Part shown: in pieces, positions 45,960-56,345 of the stretch | How the letters are laid out: every line of letters starts with the position of its first letter | Numbering within the stretch: position 1 is the first letter of the stretch | Origin: Pomphorhynchus laevis | Taxonomy: Eukaryota; Acanthocephala; Palaeacanthocephala; Echinorhynchida; Pomphorhynchidae | DNA length: 64,000 nucleotides | NCBI GenBank assembly: GCA_012934845.2 | Contig: WNNJ02000360.1 | Coordinates: forward strand, 186,001 to 250,000 | Reading direction: 5' to 3' | Position numbers and translations under genes: made by a program | Notes under the pieces: generated by a model | What the model was told of the DNA's origin: nothing | The model's database searches: none | The model's input: the letters and a program-made list of their open reading frames with translations, nothing else

Positions 45960-46895
45960 GTTCCGTTCGCTACGGTCGAAGATAAAAGTGAAACTTTCTG
46001 ACTGCGTTCTTACAGTACCCAAAACTTCTGATGAATCACAACAATCAACAATAAGCAGTGGAAATACTATCGTTAAACCGTCGAATCGTTGTTGCTTCTG
46101 CAATAGACATAATGCAAGATGCAAAGCATTTTTGTGTGATCGCCCAGGAATGACTTGCACAGATTGCCGAGTAAAATCGTGTGCTAATCGTTTAAATCCA
46201 GCGACACCGATGTAATGAACATAATATCAGTGCAAAGCACTTTCCTACGTTTACCTCGACAATCTAAAACAACTGATGATTAAATCTTTACAAGAATTCA
46301 ATCACAATTAACCATTCACGAAATATTAAAGGGATTTCTCGTCAAGAAAGAGCGACACTTGAAGTTCAATGTTCAACTATTCACTATCGCGTTTGAATTT
46401 CGAAATGAGTACCAAAGCTGAGCCAGGTTTCCTTAAATAGAAAGCCTACTGCTGCTTCTGTGCTGCTTGGAATATTGACGAAAACGAACAAAATTTAATT
46501 GCACTCTTAACCATACTCAGAAAGCTTGACATCAAATTTAATCAAATATCAACAAGCCTACAAAACAACTACATCAGATAATATTTCGCAGCTAAAAACT
46601 GATATCCGGTCTCCAAAAACTCAATTTCAGTCGGATCCATCTATACCGCAGCTATCCCAATCTGATGTTTGCACAGCAGCAAGTTAATTTTTACCCAAAT
46701 TGCTAGTCCGCTGTACCAACTATAGTTCGCAGTCAATTAATTCGATCACTCCAGTCTACATCCAACTCATCGAATTCGGATGTAGATGAAAGCCTTCTCA
46801 GAGCAATAGAAGAAGACGCTAGAAGGTCAAGGAATTTAATTGTCAAGAGACTTCCATCAGAAGATGACGGGAAAGAAGTTCCTATTTTACTAAAA
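45960..46895 (+). mobile_element. LINE ORF1-like remnant (Cys-rich and coiled-coil)
   Basis: The frame 45988-46215 is rich in cysteine (NRCCFCNRHNARCKAFLCDR, then CTDCRVKSCANR), suggesting a zinc-binding domain. Later frames give ENEQNLIALLTILRKLDIKF (coiled-coil-like, about 46490) and SLLRAIEEDARRSRNLIVKR followed by LPSEDDGKE (about 46790-46880). The RSRNLIV.RLPE wording is typical of LINE ORF1 proteins. The reading is broken by several stops. It could belong to the RLE LINE that follows or to another element. Confidence 0.4.
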
Positions 46896-46897
46896 TA

Positions 46898-48962
46898 ATG
46901 TCAGATCTGTTAATATTAAAAATGCCAAATTTTGCCCTCAAGCGGTTACTAGAAAAGACTTGGCACAATTTTTACACATTACACTATTTCCATTTGTTGT
47001 CTAAAAAAGTAATTCAAGCTGGTCACAACTCACGAACAAATCATGTACGTCATTCTGTCTACGTGCAAGTAGACCTATCGGAAGAGACCGCACTCGTGAA
47101 TACAATCTGTGCCAACTACACAGAAAGACCCAAGCAGAAAATCCAACCCAACGGTTTTCCATTCGAAATAGCACATCGTGGCAATCTCAATGTTCACGTC
47201 GAATTCATCAACATAATGACTATCACTTATTCATTATGTTTCTAATCGTCAAATTAATCACATTTCCATAACAGCAACACAATTATTATTCTTTTCTTTG
47301 GCTAATATGAGTAGTGTGTGTCTTCCACTAGTTAACATTTTAACAAACACTTATCATGATGATCCCACTATGATAATTGACGGTGAAACAATGAGATCCC
47401 AAGAGGGTTTTACACAGGGGGACCCGCTGTCAATGGTTGCCTTTGCTGCAGCAACTCTTCCTCTGATGGAAAAATTAAAACATGATTTTCCAAATATCCA
47501 GCAAAAATGGTATGCAGATGATGTGTCTTGCGTAGGAACAGCGAATGATCTTGCGGGATATTTGGAGAGGATGCAAACACTTGGACCTCAATATGGCTTC
47601 TTTGTCAATGCTAGGAAATGTAAAATATTTGTTCCCTCCGAAAATAGTGAAACAAAATCATTGTTCAATGCTTTGGATGTGTCAGTGACCAACACGGGCG
47701 TTGAAGTCCTGGGATGTCCTATTGGATCGGCCGAATATGAAAAATCATGGCTGGATGACAAAATAGAGAATTGGATGATGATCCAACGACTAGCAGAAAT
47801 CGCGAAAATTGATCCGCAGCTCGCATATTCCGCCTACATGGTGTCCCTCCAACACAAATGGATTCACATTTTTAGGGCATGTCGCTTCGAAGGTAAGGGC
47901 GTGGAAAAATCGGAACAGAAAATAAAAGAATGCCTTCTACCAAATCTCACCGGTCAGTAACTAATATCAGATCAAATGAGACGGATTATTGCTTTGCCGA
48001 CAAGCAGGGGTGGAATGGGCATTACGGATCCTTCAGATTTTGTCTTGCGTGAGTGGCAGTGGTCGGATGCTATGTGTAATCCACTTGAAAGTGGTTTAAC
48101 GGGAGTTGAACTAAACAAAGCTCAGACTATAGTAGCAGCGGAAATTAGAAGAATAAAGAAGCATATTTCAGACTCCTTGTTTTCCGAAATAGTGGATGGG
48201 AGCGACAAATTTTTTCGTAATTCGTTAATGCACGCGACAATAAAAGGCTCTTCTACTTGGCTTTCTGCTAGGGTTAACGATGATCGGTTATACAGACTAC
48301 GTCGCGAGGAGTTTTATGATGGTTTGTCAACAAGATACGGATGGCCACTTGTCAACGCGTTTAAGACATGCGTTTGTGGGGAGGATAATTCTGTTATTCA
48401 CACTCTCTCTTGTCGTTTATCTGGCAAGACAATAATCAGACACAATGCGATTCGTGATCTCCTGCAAAACTTGCTATCAGGTGCAAGTCAAAATATCGTA
48501 ACAGAGCCTCTGCTGACACCAATAGAATCAAATTATTCATTTAAAACAGCATCTACTTGCAAAGACCGCAATGCTCGTCTAGACTTGGCTTGTACTGGGT
48601 TATTTGGTATCCCGACAGAGCGGACGTTCTTTGACGTCTCAATTTTCAACATCCACGCTCCGTCAAATGCCTCACGCAGCCCAGAGAGCACATTTGTGTA
48701 TCACGAGAACAGAAAGCGTGCGAAGTATGTAGAGCGTGTAAACACATTCGAACGAGCTGGATTTGCTCCCTTGATAATTTCCTCTTCTGGAGGTACTGGA
48801 GTTGAAATGAGTGCAGTGCTGAAGCGGGTAGCAGCATCGGCTACCGCTAGAGGGAATCGCTCATACGCGGAAAACATAGCGAAGTTACGTCGCCAAATAG
48901 GAGTCTCCCTCGCAAAAATGTGCTCTCTGGCGTTCCGCATACCACGATCAACACAAAATTAA
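46898..48962 (+). mobile_element. RLE-type LINE ('RLE-3'), RT palm to nuclease, one in-frame stop
   Basis: A leading frame (46898-47245) has no clear domain. From 47298 the RT reads EGFTQGDPLSMVAFAAATLP, WYADDVSCVG (the catalytic ADD) and VLGCPIGSAEYEKS. A single TAA at 47958 interrupts, and the same frame continues from 47976: RRIIALPTSRGGMGI, CVCGEDNSVIHTLSC (zinc finger), RHNAIRDLLQNLL. A restriction-like nuclease follows, with NARLDLACTGLFG, FFDVSIFNIHA, HENRKRAKYVERVNTF and PLIISSSGG. It ends near 48960. RT motifs before the palm are missing, so the copy is 5' truncated, but the coding sequence is otherwise clean and fairly young. Confidence 0.8.
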
Positions 48963-48984
48963 TATAAAAACTGGTATAATACAG

Positions 48985-49140
48985 GGCCTATTTGCGGGCA
49001 ACCTTAAATGTATTACCTCCAATTGGAACACCTTTTATTTGTCTGAAAAAAAATATTTCATAAAAAAAATTATTATTCCACAAATATTTCCCACTTAAAC
49101 ACAATAATGCCAAACATAAACATCAAGTCAAGTTATAATA
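48985..49140 (-). mobile_element. Scrap of Naiad-like RT
   Basis: The stretch ATTACCTCCAATTGGAACAC followed by CTTTTATTTGTCTG matches the minus-strand RT PMGG region of the Naiad ORF (compare 52190-52220). The remainder is AT-rich and unassigned. Confidence 0.45.
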
Positions 49141-49149
49141 GCTAATTGC

Positions 49150-50880
49150 AATATTTTCAACTCTTTAATTCCATAATATATACTGTCTCACAAATGGAAT
49201 CTTGTCTTGCAAACTACTGTACTAACTCGTTATTCCTTCTCGACCTTCTAAACACCCGCTCTGTCATAAAGTCGATCTCGTTATTAACCTATTTCTTCAG
49301 CAATCTATGGACTTGCTATGCCTCACTAAATCCTGCCATTGTGATAGCGAACGACATTGCTATAAAAGCATATTTGATCATTAGGTTACTCTGTTGTCGA
49401 CAAGAACCGTTACTTTCTTAGCGAATGCCATACTCCCCTTTTCTAACTATGGCAGCATCATTGCCATATTTCGTCATCATCTTCTCCTGAAACAGCCATG
49501 TTCCATTCCCCTGAAAACGTCGGAACTCTTTCTTTGTCAAATTTCACATCTACCATCCCATTTAAACCTTGTTATCATATACAGCCCAGATTCAAATACA
49601 CCTTACACCCTTTATTTGTCGAGCTCTCTAATTTATTCTCACACAATTTGCTCACCCATATCTCTACCCTCGCACTTGATGATTTAACATCCGTTTAGAT
49701 CGTTCTTTCTATCTTAATACTATGAAACTAGTCACCTCTTTTAATGATTACAATCATTAAAAGAGGTGACTTTTTATTCTCACACTATTACTCTATAAGC
49801 CGACTAATGCAAAAAATATTCTTGCTTGATATCTTGACTGCATTGATTTACCTACTTATCCTGAATTTCACTGTTCTATTTCCACCTATGATCCCATATT
49901 TTCAAGTCACTTTCAACTGTCTCAATGACTAAATCTAGGTGTCCAACCATCTTCCAATATAGCGTTCTCTTATCGTTTATGGAACGAATTACAATCCGAT
50001 GATCTCTCGTTCTTCCCTGAAGAACGAGAGATTGCGGAATTTTTAAAATGAAATATTCCCTGAATATTCTTCACTGAATTTTTAAAATAAAAAATTGAAA
50101 TTTAAAATAAAGTCAATTTTATGAATTGACTAATAATGATCTTGACATCCGTTTAGATCGTCTTTCTGATTCTAATACTATAAAACTAGTCACCTATTTC
50201 AATGATTATAATTATTCTATAATAACGAATCATGCAAATCATATTCTTTGTAAAACTCTCGACTGCATTGCTTTACCTACTCATTCTAATCTGTCTTACT
50301 TTATTTCAAGCTATGATCCCGGATTTTTTGATCATTTTCTACTGTCTCTATGCCTAAATCTAGGTGTCCAACCATCTTCAAATATAGAGTTCTTATCCCG
50401 TTCATAGAACAAATTACAATCCGATGATTTTATTTCCGCAATATCTCATTTCTCCCTGACCTCGCAGCTGTGTTCACAGCTAACTACTAACCTGTTATCA
50501 TCTTTATTTGACTCTGAGTTGACCAATATCTTTGATTGTATTCTTCCTCTCCATTTTCAATTATGAAACGATCTCATCATGCTCATTAGTTTGACTCTGA
50601 TTGTTGAATGTCGAAACGCAATCTTCGTCACCTTCATCGAATTTACGACATCGCATATGCTGCGATGATCCTTGTACTCATAAGCATAATATTGACTATC
50701 TTCGACTCCGACGCTTTCATCATTTTATTATTCATCAAAAATCTTCAACATTCTGGCAGTATAAAACTTGCGTATTTCTATACACCGAAAGATTCTAGGA
50801 AAATCTTAAACAAGATTCTCGTCCGCAACTCCTCGATATAGTGATCTGAGCTTGATCCCGAAGCATCTTATTCTTACTTA
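49150..50880 (+). mobile_element. CR1/L2-type LINE, decayed copy
   Basis: The pieces follow the order of the 14.4-18.2 kb element. Endonuclease start: LNTRSVIKSISLL near 49245; then NYGSIIAIF (49450) and LVIIYSPDS (49570). Further: DLDIRLDRLSDSNTIKLVTY with IALPTHSNLSYFISSYDPGF, then FDHFLLSLCLNLGVQP (50126-50407). Linker: MSKRNLRHLHRIYD (50608). The inner part 49690-49790 is duplicated or rearranged. It is far more AT-rich than its relative and riddled with changes, so it is an old insertion. Confidence 0.65.
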
Positions 50881-51069
50881 CTGCCCAGCAGTATCATAAT
50901 TTAGTTAACCACTAAGTTCTATAGTGCCTTCGTCGTGGATACGGCTTTCTGGTAACACTGTTGTGTAGTTCAACCCTACCTATCCGAGTGCATATTCTCC
51001 TCGGTTGTGACTAACATATTCATGTCCATCTCATCTTAAACGCAGCGTTCCTAAAGGATTCGGCTTTGG

Positions 51070-51230
51070 ACGAATAAATCGAATCAGCTAACTGAGTGTA
51101 TGTATTTAATATAAGTATAAAAGAAATTACTATAATTATAAAAAAATCTTAAAACAATTATATATTATATTATTTAATTATTAAATTTTGATTTAGCATT
51201 ATTATGCTTTGTTTATTTTATAATTATATT
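51070..51230. repeat. Fragments of Naiad-like terminal repeats
   Basis: A minus-oriented end (AATCAGCTAACTGAGTGTAT, about 51075) is followed by a plus-oriented 3' half (TTTGATTTAGCATTATTATG, about 51180). The two face each other just before the terminal unit of the next element. Confidence 0.6.
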
Positions 51231-51368
51231 AATTAAATCAGCTAACTGAGTCTACGTATTGTTATATAATTATAAAATAAACAAAACATAATAATGCTAA
51301 ATCAAAATTTAATAATTAAATAATAAAATTAATAATTGTTTTTAGATTTTCTATAATTTTAATCAAGT

Positions 51369-51399
<31 letters not shown>

Positions 51400-51608
51400 A
51401 TTTAAAATAAACGTCATTTTTATGAATTGACTAATAAATAACAGACGTTGTATCAGAATAAGAATTAGAGGTCATCAGGAGGAACTGCTATGCTATCAGG
51501 TTTCGGCCCCTAACTCCTCTACCCAACATAGCAGCGGGGCCAAATACATGCTAATGATGTATTTCCTCTGAAATAACTATCTAGTATCTTATTCTAATGC
51601 AAAGTATA
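51231..51608 (-). repeat. Terminal repeat of Naiad-like copy A
   Basis: This is the 3' terminal unit of the minus-strand element, directly after its stop codon. The outer end is AAATCAGCTAACTGAGTCTA; inside are AACAGACGTTGTATCAGAAT, GGTCATCAGGAGGAACTGC and the inverted-repeat core CTGCTATGC...GCATAGCAG-type near 51485-51545. It is nearly identical to the units at 54913, 57801 and 59692. Confidence 0.85.
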
Positions 51609-54225
51609 TTATTTATTATCCATCCATAAAAATTTGCCACTTAAGAGTTTAAATTTATTCTTTATATTATTGTGTTGATTTATATATTTTACTATTTTCT
51701 GCTTGATGTTATTTTTATAGTAACCTAGTTTAAAATATGTATCTATTAAATTATTTAAATGATTTTGAAGAAAGCCAATATCATTACATATTGTTGCAAT
51801 TCTTAAAATTTCATTATTTAATGTATTATATTTTATATTATATGGTATGCATGAATGCTCATGCAAAAATATGTTTCTTGTAAATTTAAATATGTCATCT
51901 TTACGATATAAATTAATAGTAGTTTTAGTTAATGTTAATTTAATGTTCATATCTAGATATACACCTTCTTTATCATTAATATTGGTTTTGTTAAGAATAA
52001 GGCTTTCTGGATAAATGTGCTCACTAATTGAATAAAAATTATTAGAATTAAATACACATATATCATCAATGTATCGAAACATATATTTCATATATTTATA
52101 TTGTTTAGATTTAGTTTTTACACAGTTATGAACAAATTCATATTCTATAAAGCTTAAAAACAAGTCAGCTATAATTGGGCTACTATTACCACCCATTGGA
52201 ACACCTTTTACTTGTCTAAATATAGATGTCCCTACTTTTAAATAATTTTGATTTATCAAAATATTTAAGGATTCTATTAATTCAATTTTATCCATATATT
52301 TATATTTATTTGATGGTTTAATTTTTGTTAGATAGGCGTTATAATTATTATAACATATATATGTATATCTTTTTCCGAATATAAGATTAATTAATTTTAC
52401 TAACGCTTCTTTAATATCTACTAAATCTAGATTTGTATAAAGCGTACTAAAATCGTATGTATTTATATTTTGAAAATTTATTCCTTTTGTCTGTTCTAAA
52501 AATTCTTTTGTAGAATTAATACTGAAATAGTGTTTTATACCAGTATTAATTTCGATTACCTTGCAATATTTTTTAAAATGTGCTTTAATTACTTTAAGTA
52601 TTTTATTCATATAGACAGAAAGTGGTTTTAATGTACATTTAAACGCACTACATATGAACCTAGGTTTTATTGGATTTTTATGTAATTTTGGATTCCAATA
52701 TAATATAGGTATAGTTTTATTATCTAATTCAACCTTTATACCCTTTTTATCCATTATAGAACAGTGACTTGTAATAATTGTTTCTAAACTCAACTCACTA
52801 CGTTCATATGTTGGATTTACATTTAAATCATTAGAATTAACCTCTTTCATTAGTATATCATAATAAAGCTTTTTGCATATGAAGACAAAGTTATTACTAG
52901 CTTTATCAATAGTTGTTATTATATAGTTATCCTTTAATTTAGTAAGTTCTTTATACATATCTTTATTAATTTTATCTTTCCTTTTATAATTGTTTGTTAT
53001 TTTCATTTTATTTTTAATTTTATCAAATATATAATCTTTCCAAATTTTTATCTTAGATATATTCGAGCTTTCACTATTAATCAGCTTACTAAAGTAATCA
53101 TTTAAGTTATTATATAACGAACTGTAAATTTTATTTTTGTCGTTGTTGTTATTTAATCTATATTTATACCCTTTTGATAGCAGCTTTCTTAATTCACAAT
53201 TTTCAATTAATTCTAGATTATGGGTACATATATGTTCATTTATTTTATCAAAACTAAGACTTTTACAATTGCATTCTGTTTCCATTATGTTTCTAATATT
53301 ATCGTTACATATTGATTTTAATTCTTTATTATAATTACAAATTTTTCGTCCTAATGGTGGTAGGAGTTTATACCTTATTTTAGGAATATATTTACTTAAA
53401 TCTGACCCTATTATTTCTTTACTTTTAGAATTATTTAAAAGTCCGGCTATATTTATGTTATCTATACATTTATTAATGAAGTTTATGGTTAATGTATATT
53501 TTCTATTGTTATTATTTACATTTATTGTACGATTATAGTATTTTGTATTACAATAACTGTCTATTATACAACTTAGCCTATCATAGTCGTTAATTAATTT
53601 TTGATTTATTGAACATATGATATCTTTAGAAAAACTTCTTATATTTACATAAAGATCTTTTAGCTTATTATCACTTAAAAGTTGTTTTAATATTTCTAAT
53701 TGTTCATTTATATACATATCTTTTTTAATATTTTTAACTCTATTTTTCCTATTCCTTTTATCACCATGACTTCTTGGTTTGCGTTTAACCGGATTATTAT
53801 AATATAGTTGTTTATTATGTATTATACTACTTCTGCCAATTCCTTGTACCACGTCATTCAATCCTAATGGGTACATGGAATTAAGCGTTTTAATCCAAAA
53901 ATCTTCTTTTTCTAATAGTTTTTGATTTAATATTGAAATGTTTTCTTCGATAATATGTTCTAAAATAAATAATTTACAGTTTTTAATATCATGTCCTATT
54001 AATCTCATATGTTTATGAAATATAGTTTGACTATTATGCTGTATATTATATATGTGTTGCCTAAACCTAGTTTTTAACATTTGATATGTTTTTCCTATAT
54101 ATTGCAATCCACATGTGCATTGTATTAGATACACTACACCTGCGGTATTGCAGTTACAATTATTATTAATATTTAATGAAAAACATTTGTTTGTCGTATT
54201 ACTTACTATACAATTATTATTATTT
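51609..54225 (-). CDS. Naiad-like Penelope protein: N-terminal GIY-YIG plus RT (copy A)
   Basis: One open frame of about 870 codons runs from 54225 to the stop at 51609. The nuclease comes first: GVVYLIQCTCGLQYIGKTYQ (GIY as VYL, then YIG), TRFRQHIYNIQHN, and EKEDFWIKTLNS. A long Asn/Lys-rich linker follows. Then RT: DKASNNFVFICKKLYYD, YWNPKLHKNPIKPRFICSAF, DFSTLYTNLD, RQVKGVPMGGNSSPIIADLF and MFRYIDDICVFN with the catalytic IDD about 150 residues from the end. In ordinary Penelope elements GIY-YIG is C-terminal; the N-terminal order marks the permuted Naiad/Chlamys branch. The frame starts inside the zinc-finger region, cut at 54225 by another repeat, so the extreme N-terminus is missing. 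No stop or shift is present in the rest; copy C is almost identical. Confidence 0.85.
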
Positions 54226-54540
54226 ATAACATACCTAGACTCAGTTAGCTGATTTGATTATATATATTTATATAAATAATTTTTATGGATAATTAGTAAT
54301 ATACTTTGTACTAGAATAAGATACTATATAATTACATTTCATCAGAGGAAATAAGTCCTTAACAAGTATTTGGCCCCGCTGATATGGGTAGAGGAGTGAG
54401 TGGCCAAAACCTGATAGCATAGCAGTTCCTGCTGATGATCTCTAATTCTTATTCTGATACAACGTCTGGTTTTTATTAGTCAATTCATAAATATGACGTT
54501 TATTTTAAATTTCAATTTTTTATTTTAACTTGATATTAAT
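54226..54540 (+). repeat. Naiad-like terminal repeat units abutting copy A
   Basis: A plus-oriented end (ACTCAGTTAGCTGATTTGAT) at 54231-54260 is followed by a partial plus unit, 54290-54540, with GGCCCCGCTGATATGGG, GGCCAAAACCTGATAGCAT and CTGCTGATGATCTC. It is somewhat diverged. It joins the coding fragment of copy B within TTAACTTGATATTAATATTA. Confidence 0.7.
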
Positions 54541-54912
54541 ATTAATGATAAAGAAGGTGTATATCTAGATATGAACATTAAATTAAGATTAACTAAAACT
54601 ACTATTAATTTATATCGTAAAGATGACATATTTAAATTTTCAAGAAACATATTTTTGCATGAGCATTCATGCATACCATATAATATAAAATCTAATACAT
54701 TAAATAATGAAATTTTAAGAATTGCAACAATATGTAATGATATTGGCTTTCTTCAAAATCATTTAAATAATTTAATAGATACATATTTTAAACTAGGTTA
54801 CTATAAAAATAACATCAAGCAGAAAATAGTAAAATATATAAATCAACACAATAATATAAAGAATAAATTTAAACTCTTAAGTGGCAAATTTTTATGGATG
54901 GATAATAAATAA
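54541..54912 (+). pseudogene. Naiad-like copy B, last 113 codons
   Basis: This gives the C-terminus of the Naiad-like protein from DKEGVYLDMNIKLRLTKTT to SGKFLWMDNK, open to the natural stop and more than 95% identical to copies A and C. It lacks everything upstream, as expected for a 5'-truncated insertion made by target-primed reverse transcription. Confidence 0.8.
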
Positions 54913-55282
54913 TATACTTTGCATTAGAATAAGATACTAGATAGTTATTTCAGAGGAAATGCATCATTAGCATGTATTTGGCCCCGCTGCTATGTTAGGT
55001 AGAGGAGTTAGGGTCCGAAACCTGATAGCATAGCAGTTCCTCCTGATGACCTCTAATTCTTATTCTGATACAACGTCTGTTATTTATTAGTCAATTCATA
55101 AAAATGACGTTTATTTTAAATTTTATTTTTTATTTTTATTTTTTAACTTGATTAAAATTATAGAAAATCTAAAAACAATTATTAATTTTATTATTTAATT
55201 ATTAAATTTTGATTTAGCATTGTTATGTTTTGTTTATTTTATAATTATATAGCAATACGTAGACTCAGTTAGCTGATTTAAT
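54913..55282 (+). repeat. Terminal repeat of Naiad-like copy B
   Basis: A complete unit of about 370 bp follows the stop codon. It includes TTTGGCCCCGCTGCTATG, CCGAAACCTGATAGCATAGC, CCTGATGACCTC and ACAACGTCTGTTATTTATTA, and ends ACGTAGACTCAGTTAGCTGA. It is the reference for the solo copies elsewhere. Confidence 0.85.
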
Positions 55283-56345
55283 TATTTGAGCTATTTTTTA
55301 AAATTAAACAACTAAACTGAGTCTACGTATATTAAATTATTAATAAATTTAGCGAAATGATAAATTAAAAATTATAAAAAATTAAAAAAATTTGTTATCT
55401 ATTAGTCAATTCACAAAAATTGATTTTTATTTTTAATTTCAGTTTATAATTCATCTTGATATAAATTATATTCTTATTCTGATACAACGTCTGTTATTTA
55501 TTAATCAATTCATAAAAATGACTTTTATTTTGAATTTCAATTTTTTATTTTAACTTGATACAAATAATATAAAGTATTATATTATAATTATTAATAAAAA
55601 ATAATAATATAAAGTATTATAACAAGTATTATTTCTTTTTATTATTTAATTATTAAATTATGATTTAGCATTATTATGTTTTCTTTATTTTATAATTATA
55701 TTAAATACGTAGACTCAGTTAGCTGATTTAAAATATATCAATTTAAAATAACAAATTGAAATTTAAAATAAAAGTCAATTTTTATGAATTGACTAATAAA
55801 TAACAGATTTTGTATTAGAAAAAGATTAGAGATCATCAGGAGGAACTGCTATGCTATCAGGTTTCGGTCGCTAATCCTCGACACCACACAGGCGAGGGCC
55901 AAGTACGTGCTAATGACGTATTTTCTCTGATTAAATTTGATTATATAGAATCCTATTCTAATACAAAGTATATATTTTATTATCTATCATTAAAACCTAA
56001 AAAAATGCAATAAAACCTAGTATCATATGCGTAAGCAGACTCCATTTTTTTAATTAAACGAATCGATAGAAGTCAATGTAAAATTATTTTTAATTGTTAC
56101 AAATTTTCGATCAATACTGCGATCATTATCAGGACATACATGTCATGATTATGTCCTGATACATGTCCTGATGATGATCGCAGTAGTGATCGAAAATTTG
56201 TAACAATTAAAAAGATTTTTACTTTAACTTCTCTCGATTCGTTTAATTTTTAGATTCATATGTAGTGCTTTGAAATTTACATTAAAACCCCTTTCTAAAA
56301 TTAAATAAAACAAATCAGCTAACTGACTCAACATATTTAATATCA
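55283..56345. repeat. Nest of solo terminal repeats in both orientations
   Basis: At least three partial units are packed here. A minus end lies at about 55312; a plus unit runs 55475-55715 (ends ACGTAGACTCAGTTAGCTGA), preceded by a partial unit at 55385-55470. A minus unit at 55730-55980 is more diverged (GGTTTCGGTCGCTAATCCTC). A minus end at 56313-56345 abuts copy C. No coding sequence is seen apart from a scrap of the Naiad RT near 56250. Confidence 0.65.
56093..56210. repeat. Long inverted repeat containing a CTGATGATGATC hairpin
   Basis: The arms AATTGTTACAAATTTTCGAT and its complement lie at the two ends. They continue inward with ACTGCGATCAT / ATGATCGCAGT and further GGACAT/ATGTCC repeats. 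This looks like two 3' tails of a Penelope-type element joined head to head, or a short foldback element. Confidence 0.65.

Noticed and set aside
45988-46215. Cys-rich 75-residue secreted peptide
   Set aside because: No signal peptide is visible, and the following sequence continues as a LINE ORF1-like remnant.
53137-53334. Antisense frame inside the Naiad-like ORF, repeated at 57366-57563
   Set aside because: It lies wholly within the coding sequence of the near-identical copies A and C, and repeats only because they do.
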